DNA of 64,000 nucleotides from Bacteroidota bacterium (GTDB lineage Bacteria > Bacteroidota > Bacteroidia > Flavobacteriales_D > Crocinitomicaceae): NCBI GenBank assembly GCA_016192075.1, contig JACPUU010000007.1:186001-250000 (forward strand), read 5' to 3'. Shown here piece after piece: positions 35,201-43,190 of this stretch. Within the stretch, counting starts at the first letter, position 1. Each line of letters opens with the position of its first letter. The notes beneath the pieces were generated by a model. That model saw nothing but the letters and a program-made list of their open reading frames with translations. It was not told the origin of the DNA and did not search any database. Made by a program: the position numbers and the translations under genes.

Positions 35201-36050
35201 CATTATAGATTGCCGCAATCGCCACGGTATTAGCATCAGGCATGCATACCTTAAAACCCGAATAGTCAGTTGCTGCTTCGCCATCTATGTCTATTCCTTT
35301 TTGCACCCAGGCTGCCCCGTTCCATTCATAGATCCGAGTATGACCGGCGGCCGATGCACTTCCATCATTTTGACTTGCTCCAATTGCAACGGTATTGGCA
35401 TCCGGCATGCTTACCGAAGTGCCCGAATTGTCCTGTGCTGCTTCGCCATCGATATCGATTCCCTTTTGTACCCAAGCCGTACCGTTCCATGAATAGATCC
35501 GTGTATGACCAGAAAGTGATCCATTGCCGTCATTGGCGCTAGCCCCAATCGCTACGGTATTGGCATCTGGCATACTTATGCTGATGCCTGATTGGTCAGA
35601 GGCTGCTTCGCCATTTATGTCCATTCCTTTTTGTATCCAGGTTGTGCCGTTCCATGCATAGATTCGCACCTGACCGGATTCTATTCCGTTGCCATCATTA
35701 TAACGCGATCCAATCGCTACGGTATTTGCATCAGGCATGCTTACAGAAAAGCCCGACTCGTCAATTGCTGCTTCGCCATCTATGTCTGGTCCTTTTTGCG
35801 CCCAGGAGGTACCGTTCCATGTATAGATTCGCACATGGCCGGCATTTGTTGCGCCGCCGTCATTACCAATTGCTCCAATTGCCACAGTATAGGCATCAGG
35901 CATGCTCACTGAGCGGCCAGACTCATCATCTGCTGCTTCGCCATCAATGTCTTGCCCAATTTGTATTTGGCTGAATGTATCCAAGGTAAATCCGCCCACA
36001 GCTATTAAAGCCATCATTACGTTTTTAGTTCGCAGTAATATTGAATTCAT
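32259..36050 (-). CDS. T9SS-exported protein with a seven-unit propeller and type A sorting domain
   Basis: 1263 aa from the ATG at 36050. An ATG at 36092 is in frame, but a TATCTTTG promoter element at 36072-36079 lies between them, so the transcript starts after the first ATG. The later start also gives a clean signal peptide (MNSILLRTKNVMMALIAVGG to TFSQ). Domains: seven 55-aa FG-GAP-like repeats (DIDGEAA.D.SG.SVSMPDA form); an SdrB/carboxypeptidase-regulatory-like module (GLVYNDMNQNCILDE); a DUF7619-like domain at about 760-890 (YDPNDKTGFPLGVG, VIRFQNTGTDTAFTVVIRDT, GNIYFDFNPPI); four GCDS repeats; a QWLDC-type module (YVWLDCDNNFAPISG); the T9SS type A domain (IIFPNPTDG to IIRVVKE). Likely displayed or released at the cell surface; the ligand is unknown. 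It stands alone between repeat copies. Confidence 0.9.
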   Translation of the reverse strand: MNSILLRTKNVMMALIAVGGFTLDTFSQIQIGQDIDGEAADDESGRSVSMPDAYTVAIGAIGNDGGATNAGHVRIYTWNGTSWAQKGPDIDGEAAIDESGFSVSMPDANTVAIGSRYNDGNGIESGQVRIYAWNGTTWIQKGMDINGEAASDQSGISISMPDANTVAIGASANDGNGSLSGHTRIYSWNGTAWVQKGIDIDGEAAQDNSGTSVSMPDANTVAIGASQNDGSASAAGHTRIYEWNGAAWVQKGIDIDGEAATDYSGFKVCMPDANTVAIAAIYNDGTGTDAGHVRIYSWDGTAWAQKGIDIDGEAANDQSGESVSMPDANTVAIGAPGNDGNGLFAGHVRIYSWNGTSWVQKGIDIDSEAAGDESGISVSMPDANTIAVAANLNDDNGIDAGQVRVYRLNGVKGLVYNDMNQNCILDELGVVEGIMGIIQPGNIVVETGSSGTWFLDSLPVGSYTVTYDTTGNWVATCPNPMSFTVTDPNNLNQIPDFGMLNSNPCPEPTVSIHMPFMRPGFSNQYVYVSACNTITGTGALNTASVVVSLDTLITLDAASISYTSLGNNTFSFDIGNLDPGECVNFNISTTLSNSAILGRTLCMEAELFPLDSCVLDSTPAPAPSDFILCSLPWDKSSISVQGECVNDSIIFTITNTGDPGDGDMDCFSPVRLYIDGAYIWLDSLQLNGGESFTYSFAGDGQTWHLEVDQHPLHPGNSNPNATIERCGNPDNWTPDLVNIFPHDDLDPINDIYCGVVTGSYDPNDKTGFPLGVGNDHLIAANGKMDYVIRFQNTGTDTAFTVVIRDTLDLDLDIFSVQSGVASHDYSFQMYGPRVLEWTFNNILLPDSNVNEPASNGFLTFTVNQVPGLADGTEITNTGNIYFDFNPPIITNTTSHIIGSEIGMPSWTEEYAISGNSCDEYVYNGLSYVQSGSYYQLIEGMPTDTLVTLNLTINNSTDGTDTQIACESYLWIDGNTYTTSNNTATHTLTTSEGCDSVVTLNLTINNPTAGIDVQTACESYLWIDGNTYTTSNNTATHTLTSVTGCDSVVTLNLTINNSTAGTDVQTACNSYLWIDGNTYTTSNNTATHILTNAAGCDSVVTLNLTINNISDITTTLTDITVTANNSTASYVWLDCDNNFAPISGETGQSFTPAENGNYAVALSENGCLDTSACVAVTTIGIVENSMTENFIIFPNPTDGVVKIVFENDQEELNVSLFSIEGKLLESKTFTNSAAITFEIEGSSGVYLLKLNSNNQEAIIRVVKE
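32740..33200 (-). repeat. Three tandem 153-bp repeats
   Basis: The string GTGTTTCCGTCTATCCA recurs at 32821, 32974 and 33127, offset exactly 153 bp. Each unit encodes 51 aa (NN.T.G.D.Q.AC.SYLWIDG through GCDSVVTLNLTI). The high DNA identity suggests recent expansion. Confidence 0.88.
34797..35951 (-). repeat. Seven tandem 165-bp repeats (propeller blades)
   Basis: Seven units of 55 codons each. The DNA is strongly conserved: CTTCGCCATC recurs at 35276 and 35441 with a 165-bp offset. Seven units fit one complete beta-propeller. Confidence 0.88.
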
Positions 36051-36071
36051 AAGTTTATGTTGGGTATTGAT

Positions 36072-36079
36072 CAAAGATA
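36072..36079 (-). promoter_or_regulatory. Promoter -7 element of the 32.3-36.05 kb gene
   Basis: On the minus strand TATCTTTG, 21 bp before the ATG at 36050. It decides that start over the ATG at 36092. No clear -33 box was seen. Confidence 0.6.
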
Positions 36080-36147
36080 GGCTTATTTTCATCGATCTGG
36101 AATTATCTTGTCGTCATCTAAGCATTGATTTGGACAGTTTGTAAGAT

Positions 36148-36350
36148 CCTCCAAATAGTTTGAAATCTCCCTTTTCAGGGTCACTGAGAAAGCAAAGTCG
36201 CCCTGAAATTCAGGGCGACTTTTTTATTGGATTGAATTTGCCGGACTTGTCCGGGCAAAGGCAAGGCAATAAAAAAGCAAAGCACACAGTGATTTTGACT
36301 TTGCTTTCGGAATCAGGATTAGGCAGGATATTTAATCCTAACGCGGTCAC
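36148..36350. repeat. Island repeat copy 2, the most complete one
   Basis: Order: CCTCCAAATAGTTTGAAATC and following to GTCACT (36148-36185); a terminator-like palindrome; a stretch identical to 51242-51320 over 79 bp (36180-36258); AAAGCAAAG/CTTTGCTTT inverted repeat (36274-36307); AATCAGGATTAG (36311-36322), as in the tRNA leader; then the tRNA-Arg tail AATCCTAACGCGGTCA (36334-36349). The part 36271-36350 recurs at 62196-62280. It sits between two divergent genes, where no terminator is needed. Confidence 0.8.
36194..36226. terminator. Hairpin with T-run inside repeat copy 2
   Basis: AAAGTCGCCCTGAA pairs with TTCAGGGCGACTTT around a single A centre (practical loop AAATT), followed by T. 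It is an excellent intrinsic terminator shape, but no gene ends into it. Confidence 0.7.
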
Positions 36351-36351
36351 A

Positions 36352-36399
36352 AAAACAGAAAGAGAATGAGAGCGAAAGCGACCATTCTCTTTCTGTTTT
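36352..36399. terminator. 17-bp-stem hairpin after the third tRNA-tail copy
   Basis: AAAACAGAAAGAGAATG (36352-36368) pairs perfectly with CATTCTCTTTCTGTTTT (36383-36399). The loop carries a small GCGAAAGC hairpin. It is symmetrical A/T at the base, so could work on either strand. The following CTTCATTCTGATTCTGTTTC (36401) recurs at 51146. Confidence 0.7.
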
Positions 36400-36695
36400 A
36401 CTTCATTCTGATTCTGTTTCTCTCGATGAGGCACGCCCGCGGAAACATAATCGTGTTATAGCGATAACTGACTATTTTCTTATATTTGAAATACCCAAAA
36501 CCAGCCAGGCAATGTTGCGAAGGAAATTAAAGTTGGATGCGGCTTCGTCGAGCGCGTCGGAGATGGCGATGATGCGTTCTTTTTGGTCATGATGAGGCGA
36601 ATGTGATTAAAAATCAGTTTGCATTTTTCCCATTTTTTAAGGTGGCATGCGCGTTCAGCCTCCAAAGCTCATCTTAAAATCTTATCTTTAGCATC
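36400..36695. other. Intergenic stretch with a possible gene relic
   Basis: No intact gene is seen. On the minus strand, 36606-36472 reads as a protein-like C-terminus (ERIIAISDALDEAASNFNFL, then RNIAWLVLGISNIRK and stop) with a stop just upstream. A second protein-like piece (LNAHATLKNGKNAN) ends in another frame nearby. This may be the remains of a small gene broken by insertion; I cannot name it. Confidence 0.3.
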
Positions 36696-39600
36696 ATGAA
36701 GATGATTTTGACTTTGTGGATTTTGTCCGGATTCTGTTTTGCAGGTTTTACTCAATTCGGGGACCAGGTTGCGTTGACCGAATCGTATGGTTATCTGGAA
36801 GAACCAATACTTGTAGACCTCAATGGGGATAACAAGCCAGACCTGTTGAGTGGCTGGTACGATAATCCTTCGCGTCTTCAATGGAATGAAAACCTTGGGA
36901 ACGGAAAATTCTCAACGCAGCAAATTATTTCGAACGACATTGATGGTTTAGGAACGCTGACCATGGGTGATCTTACCGGTGACGGACAAGCGGATATCAT
37001 TTTTGGTGCCGGTAACGCAGATAAAATAGGTTATTATGAAGTTCACGGAGACGGCACTTTTGGTCAAGAAACAATTGTTTCTGCGACCGCCGATAACGTT
37101 TATGAAGTACGAAGCATTGATATCAATGACGATGGTAAATTTGATGTTGTCGCAAAAATAGCCAGTGGTGTTTACTGGTATGAGAACCTGGGTGGTGGCA
37201 TCTTTGGTACTGCGGTTCTATTGCCTACAATTACGGGCCCGTTTATCGATGCAAATACCTCAGACCTTGACGGGGACGGCCTCCAGGATATTGTATATGC
37301 AAATGACCTGGGACCCGAACATATAACATGGTTCAAGAACCTTGGCGGCGGAAATTTTGGAACTGAACAGGTGATCAATTCAGGCGCCGGCTTTGTAGAT
37401 GTATTCAATGTGGTCGATCTCGACCAGGATCTTGACCTGGATATCATAACCTCCGGTCTTTCGGCCGACATAATTTTCTGGCAGGAAAACCTTGGCGGCG
37501 GAATGTTTGGACCGAACCAACTGGTCGGTAATATTAACGCACCCTACGAAACGAGCGCTGTGGACCTTGACGGCGACAACGACCTGGATATTGTTGCCGG
37601 AAATTCGCTGAACATGTTGGTATGGTATGAAAATCTTGGATCAGAAGTTTTTGCCACGGAGCAAATTATTTCTACCCTGGCTGACCAGGTATATTTCGTC
37701 GGTTCTGGTGATATGGACGCTGACGGTGATATGGATGTATATTCCGGATCGGACAACGATGACGAAATTGCATGGTACCAGAATGACGGAAACGGTAATT
37801 TTGGTCCACAGCTTGGCATCCAAACCAAGTTTACATCTCTTGGCCGTGTTTTTAACGTTGATTTTGACGGTGACGGAGACATTGATATCGTAACTGGTGG
37901 AGGATACGACGGAAAGAAAATCTGGTTTGAAAACTATGGGTCGGATAAGTTTGTTTCGGAACGGGTGATCACGACTTCGGCAACCAATTTTGGAGATCCG
38001 CATTGCGCCGACCTGGACCAGGATCTTGACATTGATTATATTTTTACAATGGGCACGGGAGACTCTATATTCTGGTATGAAAATGAAGGCAATTGCATTT
38101 TTACGAACTATCACCTGATCACTAACATGGTGGATGGCGTAAGTGAAATAAAGACGGCAGATATGGATGCGGATGGCGACCTGGATTTGCTTTCCACATC
38201 AACCCAAGACGATAAAGTGGCATGGTACGAAAACCTGGGAGGTGGTAATTTTGGTCCGCAGGTGGTCATCAGCGTAGCCGCTAACACGCCAAAATGTGTT
38301 GTTCCGGTTGACCTTGATAATGATGGTGATCTTGATGTGGTGTCAACGTCGATGACGGACGATAAAGTTGCCTTTTATGAAAATGTTGGTGGCACATTTG
38401 GTCCGCAGCAGGTTATTTCAACAGCACTTGATGAGGCGTGGGCACTTGACGCCGGTGATGTGGATGGTGATGGGGATGCAGATATTGTGGCCAGCGCTTC
38501 GTGGGGAAATAAAGTTTCATGGTTTGAAAATTATGGTGGCCTGGTTTTCGGGCCTGAGCAGATCATTGCTACCGGGATCAGCAATATCTGGGATTTGTCT
38601 TTGCAGGACCTGGACAACGATGGTGACAAGGATGTGGTATACCTGAGCTATTCCTGGTCATTGCACTGGAATGAAAATACCGGGTCCGGTAATTTCGGTC
38701 CCACATTTACGATTACAGGCAACCTGTCGAGTAGTCAAAACCTGGACGTTGCCGATTTCGACCAGGATGGAGATCTGGACATTAGCACTTCGTCAAACGG
38801 AGATTGGAAAATTGCGCGATATGAAAACCTTTTATATAGTCATACCCAAATTAAGGGGCGGATGTTTGCTGATATGAATCAGAACCTTGTACATGATTCA
38901 ACCGATATCGGGATCGCTACGGTGGGGGTAGTTTCTTCACCGGCGAGCGATTTTTCATTCACTTTTGCGAATGGTAATTATTTTATGAATTTCAGCGATG
39001 TGGCCGGCACTTATACCATTCAGCCGCAAGCCTTAAACTATTGGTCAATAGTGACCGATTCACTCAGTTACCAGGTTATTGTTGATACGGCATTTGCCGG
39101 GATGGATAGTCTTGATTTTGGTTTTTTCCCGGATACGATCATCCATGAGTTGAACCCGGAGTTGGTAGGTGGTTTTCCGCGCTGCAACCAAACTGTGAAT
39201 TACTGGCTCAGCTACCAGAACACGGGAACAACCATTCCCTCTGGCATTCTAAGCCTCCAGCTAGCCGACAGCCTTACATACATTTCTTCTGTTGTGCCTC
39301 CCGATTCGATCGTTGGCCAAATGGTATATTGGAGTTATGACAGTTTGTTATTTTTCTATAGTGGTGTTTTCGATGTGCAGGTTTTAATGCCGGATTTTCA
39401 AAGCATGGGCGATGAGCTTTTGTCCGTATTTATGATATCTGTGATCGATACGAACGGCGTCCAGGTTTATTCAGTTTCAGATTCGCTGTTTCAAACCGTA
39501 GTTTGCGCGTATGACCCCAATGATAAGATAGCAGAACCGGCAGGTATCGATTCGCTGGGCTTTATTGATCCCAATACCGAAGAAATTGAATACACGATAA

Positions 39601-40841
39601 GATTCCAGAATACGGGCAACGATACAGCGCTGACCGTGGTGATAAAAGATCAGCTTGATCCGAACCTGAATTGGCAATCTTTTGTTCCTTTAGCCGCAAG
39701 TCATAGTATGACCGTTGCAGGTAACCAGGATGGTAAGATTACATTTACCTTTAATTCCATCCTATTGCCGGATAGCAATGTTAACGAGCCGGCAAGTCAT
39801 GGATTTGTAAAGTACCGGATTAACCTGTTGCCAGGAGTTCCGGTTGGCACTACCATCGAAAATAAGGCCGAAATATATTTTGATCTTAATCCACCGGTTG
39901 TTACCAATAATAAAATGCTGACGCTATATGATTGTGACCAGATCCTGCAAATGCCTGCAATCAATTCAACTGTTTTCTGTTTCGGAGATACCCTGGCAGG
40001 CAATGTTAACCTTTCCATTTCAAATGCCCAATATCAATGGATTGTTGAGGGGGCTGATACCCTGGCTGGTTCATTCATTTCCTGGCCTGCGGATACCAGC
40101 GGCTTTTTTAGTATCGACCTTACGGCATGGAATAACTTCTGCTTTAAGGACACTTCATTTTCAATTAATGTCTGGGATACCATACCAGTTACGGACCTCG
40201 GGACAATTTCCACCTGTGAAGGAGATTCGGTTTTTATCTTTTCGGAGTATTATGGCGTTGCAGGGATCTATTATGACTCGTTGGTGACAGTTAATGGCTG
40301 TGATTCAATCCTGGTGCAGGAGGTTCAGATATTCTCATTACCCCTTGTTAGTTTTGACGCCCTTGCTTACAACAGTTTTTGTACATATTATGGCCCTGTT
40401 TTATTGTCGGCTAATCCTATCGGAGGAACTTACTCCGGGCCCGGGGTATCCGGTAATCAATTCAATCCTTCAACAGCCGGTACTGGTACACACTATCTTC
40501 ACTATCATTACACCGATGGTAACGGATGCTCAGGAATCGATTCTGTATCTGTAGTTGTAAATGATTGCCTCAGTGTCGATGAAAATAATCCGCTTCATAT
40601 TTCCGTCTATCCAAACCCCTTCAACGATTTTACAACCATCTATTTTGGCCAGAAGTTGAATAGTGATTATCACCTGCATATTTATAACATGCTGGGCGAG
40701 GTCGTCTATTCGGCTAGCGCTGTCACCGGATCAACTCACTTGGTTCAGCGCAATCAAATGCCGGCCGGGATCTATATCCTAAAAGTGACCGAAGCAGGAA
40801 CCGGATCAGAAGTGTATGTAGGAACACTTAGCGTTCAATAG
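36696..40841 (+). CDS. T9SS-exported protein with 14 VCBS/FG-GAP repeats and type A sorting domain
   Basis: 1381 aa. Signal peptide MKMILTLWILSGFCFAGFTQ. Residues about 20-725 hold 14 repeats of about 50 aa, each with a calcium-loop-like acidic core (DLDGDGDLDIV type) and W.EN.G..F; 14 units fit two seven-bladed propellers. Then an SdrB-like module (GRMFADMNQNLVHDS), a DUF11-like part, a DUF7619-like domain at about 935-1068 (YDPNDKIAEPAGI, TIRFQNTGNDTALTVVIKDQ, AEIYFDLNPPV), one GCDS repeat, and the T9SS type A domain from about 1293 (ISVYPNPFNDF, HIYNMLGEVVYS, MPAGIYILKV). Calcium-binding propellers of this type are common in secreted adhesins; the ligand is unknown. A single-gene unit between repeat copies 2 and 3. 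Confidence 0.92.
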   Translation: MKMILTLWILSGFCFAGFTQFGDQVALTESYGYLEEPILVDLNGDNKPDLLSGWYDNPSRLQWNENLGNGKFSTQQIISNDIDGLGTLTMGDLTGDGQADIIFGAGNADKIGYYEVHGDGTFGQETIVSATADNVYEVRSIDINDDGKFDVVAKIASGVYWYENLGGGIFGTAVLLPTITGPFIDANTSDLDGDGLQDIVYANDLGPEHITWFKNLGGGNFGTEQVINSGAGFVDVFNVVDLDQDLDLDIITSGLSADIIFWQENLGGGMFGPNQLVGNINAPYETSAVDLDGDNDLDIVAGNSLNMLVWYENLGSEVFATEQIISTLADQVYFVGSGDMDADGDMDVYSGSDNDDEIAWYQNDGNGNFGPQLGIQTKFTSLGRVFNVDFDGDGDIDIVTGGGYDGKKIWFENYGSDKFVSERVITTSATNFGDPHCADLDQDLDIDYIFTMGTGDSIFWYENEGNCIFTNYHLITNMVDGVSEIKTADMDADGDLDLLSTSTQDDKVAWYENLGGGNFGPQVVISVAANTPKCVVPVDLDNDGDLDVVSTSMTDDKVAFYENVGGTFGPQQVISTALDEAWALDAGDVDGDGDADIVASASWGNKVSWFENYGGLVFGPEQIIATGISNIWDLSLQDLDNDGDKDVVYLSYSWSLHWNENTGSGNFGPTFTITGNLSSSQNLDVADFDQDGDLDISTSSNGDWKIARYENLLYSHTQIKGRMFADMNQNLVHDSTDIGIATVGVVSSPASDFSFTFANGNYFMNFSDVAGTYTIQPQALNYWSIVTDSLSYQVIVDTAFAGMDSLDFGFFPDTIIHELNPELVGGFPRCNQTVNYWLSYQNTGTTIPSGILSLQLADSLTYISSVVPPDSIVGQMVYWSYDSLLFFYSGVFDVQVLMPDFQSMGDELLSVFMISVIDTNGVQVYSVSDSLFQTVVCAYDPNDKIAEPAGIDSLGFIDPNTEEIEYTIRFQNTGNDTALTVVIKDQLDPNLNWQSFVPLAASHSMTVAGNQDGKITFTFNSILLPDSNVNEPASHGFVKYRINLLPGVPVGTTIENKAEIYFDLNPPVVTNNKMLTLYDCDQILQMPAINSTVFCFGDTLAGNVNLSISNAQYQWIVEGADTLAGSFISWPADTSGFFSIDLTAWNNFCFKDTSFSINVWDTIPVTDLGTISTCEGDSVFIFSEYYGVAGIYYDSLVTVNGCDSILVQEVQIFSLPLVSFDALAYNSFCTYYGPVLLSANPIGGTYSGPGVSGNQFNPSTAGTGTHYLHYHYTDGNGCSGIDSVSVVVNDCLSVDENNPLHISVYPNPFNDFTTIYFGQKLNSDYHLHIYNMLGEVVYSASAVTGSTHLVQRNQMPAGIYILKVTEAGTGSEVYVGTLSVQ

Positions 40842-41281
40842 TTTCTTCCGGAGTTGCGCATTTTTTTATTTGATCAACCGTCAAAAAAGATCCTATGCAC
40901 TCCCACCGGCACAAAGAATAATACAACCTCATTATCGGTTATTTATTAAAAAGATAGTTATATCACCTTAGTCGAAATAACAGAATACAAACTCCTCGTT
41001 CGGTTTCCCGTCTTGAGCCAAGTTCACAATATTTTCGGCCATTTTAATATCCTCCAAAAAGTTTGACATTTCTCCCCTTTGGTTCACTGAGAAAGCAAAG
41101 TCCGGCAATTTTTTGACACTATACCTAATCTAATTTGAAACGTAAAGAACCACCTTTCAGATGAAATTAAGTTTTGGCAAATTGCGCTGCTGATGCTCCC
41201 GAATTCCCTAAACTTCTATAAATTCCAAAGGATTGTCGATAATATGGATCAAAAAACCGGAAAAAAAGGGAATTTTGTAAA
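40842..41281. other. Intergenic gap with island repeat copy 3
   Basis: The only recognisable element is the repeat at 41029-41103. The rest shows no ORF and no clear promoter for the kinase gene that follows. Confidence 0.5.
41029..41103. repeat. Island repeat copy 3, decayed
   Basis: CCTCCAAAAAGTTTGACATT and following to GGTTCACT (41051-41088), then GAGAAAGCAAAGTCC (41089-41103), where the match to copies 2 and 4 stops and the hairpin is lost. Its left flank (ATTTTCGGCCATTTTAATAT) resembles the flank of copy 4. Confidence 0.75.
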
Positions 41282-42364
41282 ATGATCAAAATCAAAGCGA
41301 GCCAGGTTGGTTTAAAAGTAGCCATTCATGCCTTTGTCTGGATGGCTCTTATATTGATCCCTGTCGTTTTGTTACCTGAGGATGAATTCAGGTCTCGCTT
41401 TATTTGGAGAGAAGCACTGATTCCGCTGATTCTTTATGCCTTGATCTTCTATACCAACTATTTTGTCTTGATTCCGAAGTACTTGTTTAATAAGAAATAT
41501 CTCATTTTCTCAGGTATCAATCTTGTCCAGATAGTTGTATTAACCTTTCTTATGTTTGAGTTTTTGGACCTGTTCAGCTTTCAGTTTGAACCTCCAAAAT
41601 TTGCCGGGGAACTAATAAACCAAAAAAATAAACCAGCCCCGCCTATCGCTCTTTTCAGGACACTTAAAGCACTGACTTCTTTCATCCCGGTTGGATTTGC
41701 CGTGGCCGTAAAGGCGGTAGAAAACAGGCACAGATTGGATTTTGAGAAAAAAGAGATCGAAAATCAAAACATACAATCCGAATTACAACACTTGAAATTT
41801 CAGTTACACCCGCACTTTTTCTTCAATTCGCTGAATAATATTCACTCGCTGGTAGAAGAATCCAAATTAAATGCACAAGCGGCCATTCATGATTTGAGTG
41901 GATTAATGAGGTATTTACTGAGAGAGTCAGGCACCGAAAAAGTTCCACTGAAAACGGAGATCGATTTCCTTGTTAAATATATTCAATTGATGGAAATTCG
42001 TCAGAACGACCGGGTGGAAACCACGTATCATTTTCCTCCTTCTGATACACTTATTAATTATCAGATTTATCCTTTTTTACTGATTCCTCTTATTGAAAAT
42101 GCTTACAAACATGGAATTGGAGGAAAGGAGCACGCGGCATTGGCATTTTTCATGGAGATCGAAAATGAGCGTTTGATTTTTATAGTTGAAAACACTAAAT
42201 TCCCATCCAATCCAGAGAACCAAAGCGGTTCTGGTATCGGTTTGAAAAATCTGAAAAAAAGACTCGCCCTGTTATACAGGGAAAAGTATAAAATTGACAT
42301 CGAAGAAACAGAAGATGTATTTACAGTTCAGCTTGAAATAAACCTTGTGGAAGATGAAGATTAA
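41282..42364 (+). CDS. LytS/YehU-type sensor histidine kinase
   Basis: 360 aa. Four membrane helices (about 13-32, 43-63, 75-95, 128-145), then a linker and a His_kinase domain of the LytS type. The phospho-acceptor motif FQLHPHFFFNSLNNIHSLV places the histidine at 178. The N box is LIPLIENAYKHGIGG and the G box GSGIGLKNLKKRL. There is no separate extracellular sensor domain, so the signal is probably sensed in the membrane. It overlaps the LytTR regulator gene by 11 bp, showing that they are translated together. It heads an operon with two outer-membrane receptors. Confidence 0.92.
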   Translation: MIKIKASQVGLKVAIHAFVWMALILIPVVLLPEDEFRSRFIWREALIPLILYALIFYTNYFVLIPKYLFNKKYLIFSGINLVQIVVLTFLMFEFLDLFSFQFEPPKFAGELINQKNKPAPPIALFRTLKALTSFIPVGFAVAVKAVENRHRLDFEKKEIENQNIQSELQHLKFQLHPHFFFNSLNNIHSLVEESKLNAQAAIHDLSGLMRYLLRESGTEKVPLKTEIDFLVKYIQLMEIRQNDRVETTYHFPPSDTLINYQIYPFLLIPLIENAYKHGIGGKEHAALAFFMEIENERLIFIVENTKFPSNPENQSGSGIGLKNLKKRLALLYREKYKIDIEETEDVFTVQLEINLVEDED

Positions 42365-43073
42365 ATGTTGTGTGGTTGATGACGAGCCACTTGCCCTCAG
42401 TCAAATGAAACGCTATGTAGCTCAGACAGATTTTCTGGAGCTTGCGGCCAGTTTTGATAATGGAATCGACGCACAGAACTTTTTAAGGGAAAACGCGGTT
42501 GACCTGCTTTTTTTAGATATCCAGATGCCGCAATTTTCCGGGCTGGATCTTTCAAAGCTGGTGGACACCGAATGCAAAATTATATTTACCACCGCTTTCG
42601 AAAAATATGCGCTGCAGGGCTATAAGGTAAATGCACTGGATTACCTGTTAAAGCCAATCAGCTACTCAGAATTTCTTGAAGCATCTCAAAAAGCACTGGC
42701 GTGGTTCAGTTCAAAAAACAATGCCTCCTTCAAGGTTGATTCAGGACAAGATTACATTTTTGTGAAATCTGAATATAAACAGGTGAAAATTCTTTTCAAT
42801 GAAATACTTTATATTGAAGGACTGAAGGATTATGTGAAAATCTGGTTGGCTGATCAGCCAAAACCGGTATTATCGATAATGAGCCTTAAAAAATTAGAAG
42901 ATTTACTTCCTTCCGATTTCATGCGCGTTCACAGGTCTTATATCGTTTCATTGGACAAAATAACAGCCATTGAACGAGGTCAGATACTGGTTGGTGACAA
43001 CGTAAGGATTACCGTGGCGGAACAGTACAAAAAGAAGTTTTCGGAATTTCTTTCCCGCAATTCTTACAATTAG
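42354..43073 (+). CDS. LytTR-family response regulator
   Basis: 239 aa from the ATG at 42354; a TTG at 42345 would add three residues. The receiver domain has Asp9-Asp10 (CCVVDDEP), the phosphorylated Asp55 (LLFLDIQMPQFSG) and the conserved Lys in YLLKPIS. The LytTR DNA-binding domain follows (YIFVKSEYKQVKI, ILYIEGLKDYVKIW, FMRVHRSYIVSLDKI). LytTR domains bind paired direct repeats; a candidate pair lies at 43154-43174 just upstream of the next gene. It likely controls the downstream receptor genes in response to the partner kinase. Confidence 0.92.
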   Translation: MKIKCCVVDDEPLALSQMKRYVAQTDFLELAASFDNGIDAQNFLRENAVDLLFLDIQMPQFSGLDLSKLVDTECKIIFTTAFEKYALQGYKVNALDYLLKPISYSEFLEASQKALAWFSSKNNASFKVDSGQDYIFVKSEYKQVKILFNEILYIEGLKDYVKIWLADQPKPVLSIMSLKKLEDLLPSDFMRVHRSYIVSLDKITAIERGQILVGDNVRITVAEQYKKKFSEFLSRNSYN

Positions 43074-43153
43074 ACAATTACTGTATTGGAAAATAATACA
43101 ATTCGTCTGTGAAATTCTCCTGAACTTCTATTTCATTTTTATATCCTGCCTTG

Positions 43154-43174
43154 TTGATCTAACATTGATCTGAC
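43154..43174 (+). promoter_or_regulatory. Candidate LytTR operator: two direct repeats
   Basis: TTGATCTAAC (43154-43163) and TTGATCTGAC (43165-43174), 11 bp apart, lie just before the TonB receptor start at 43191. Paired direct repeats are what LytTR proteins bind, though their usual spacing is wider. No TAnnTTTG promoter is visible beside them. Confidence 0.35.
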
Positions 43175-43190
43175 TTACAACAGAAGCAGG

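Noticed and set aside
35175-35912. Plus-strand ORFs opposite the seven propeller repeats
   Set aside because: They repeat with the same 165-bp period as the real gene on the minus strand.
36160-36369. ORF across island repeat copy 2
   Set aside because: It translates the hairpin and tRNA-tail repeats; the apparent residues follow from palindromes and not from a protein.
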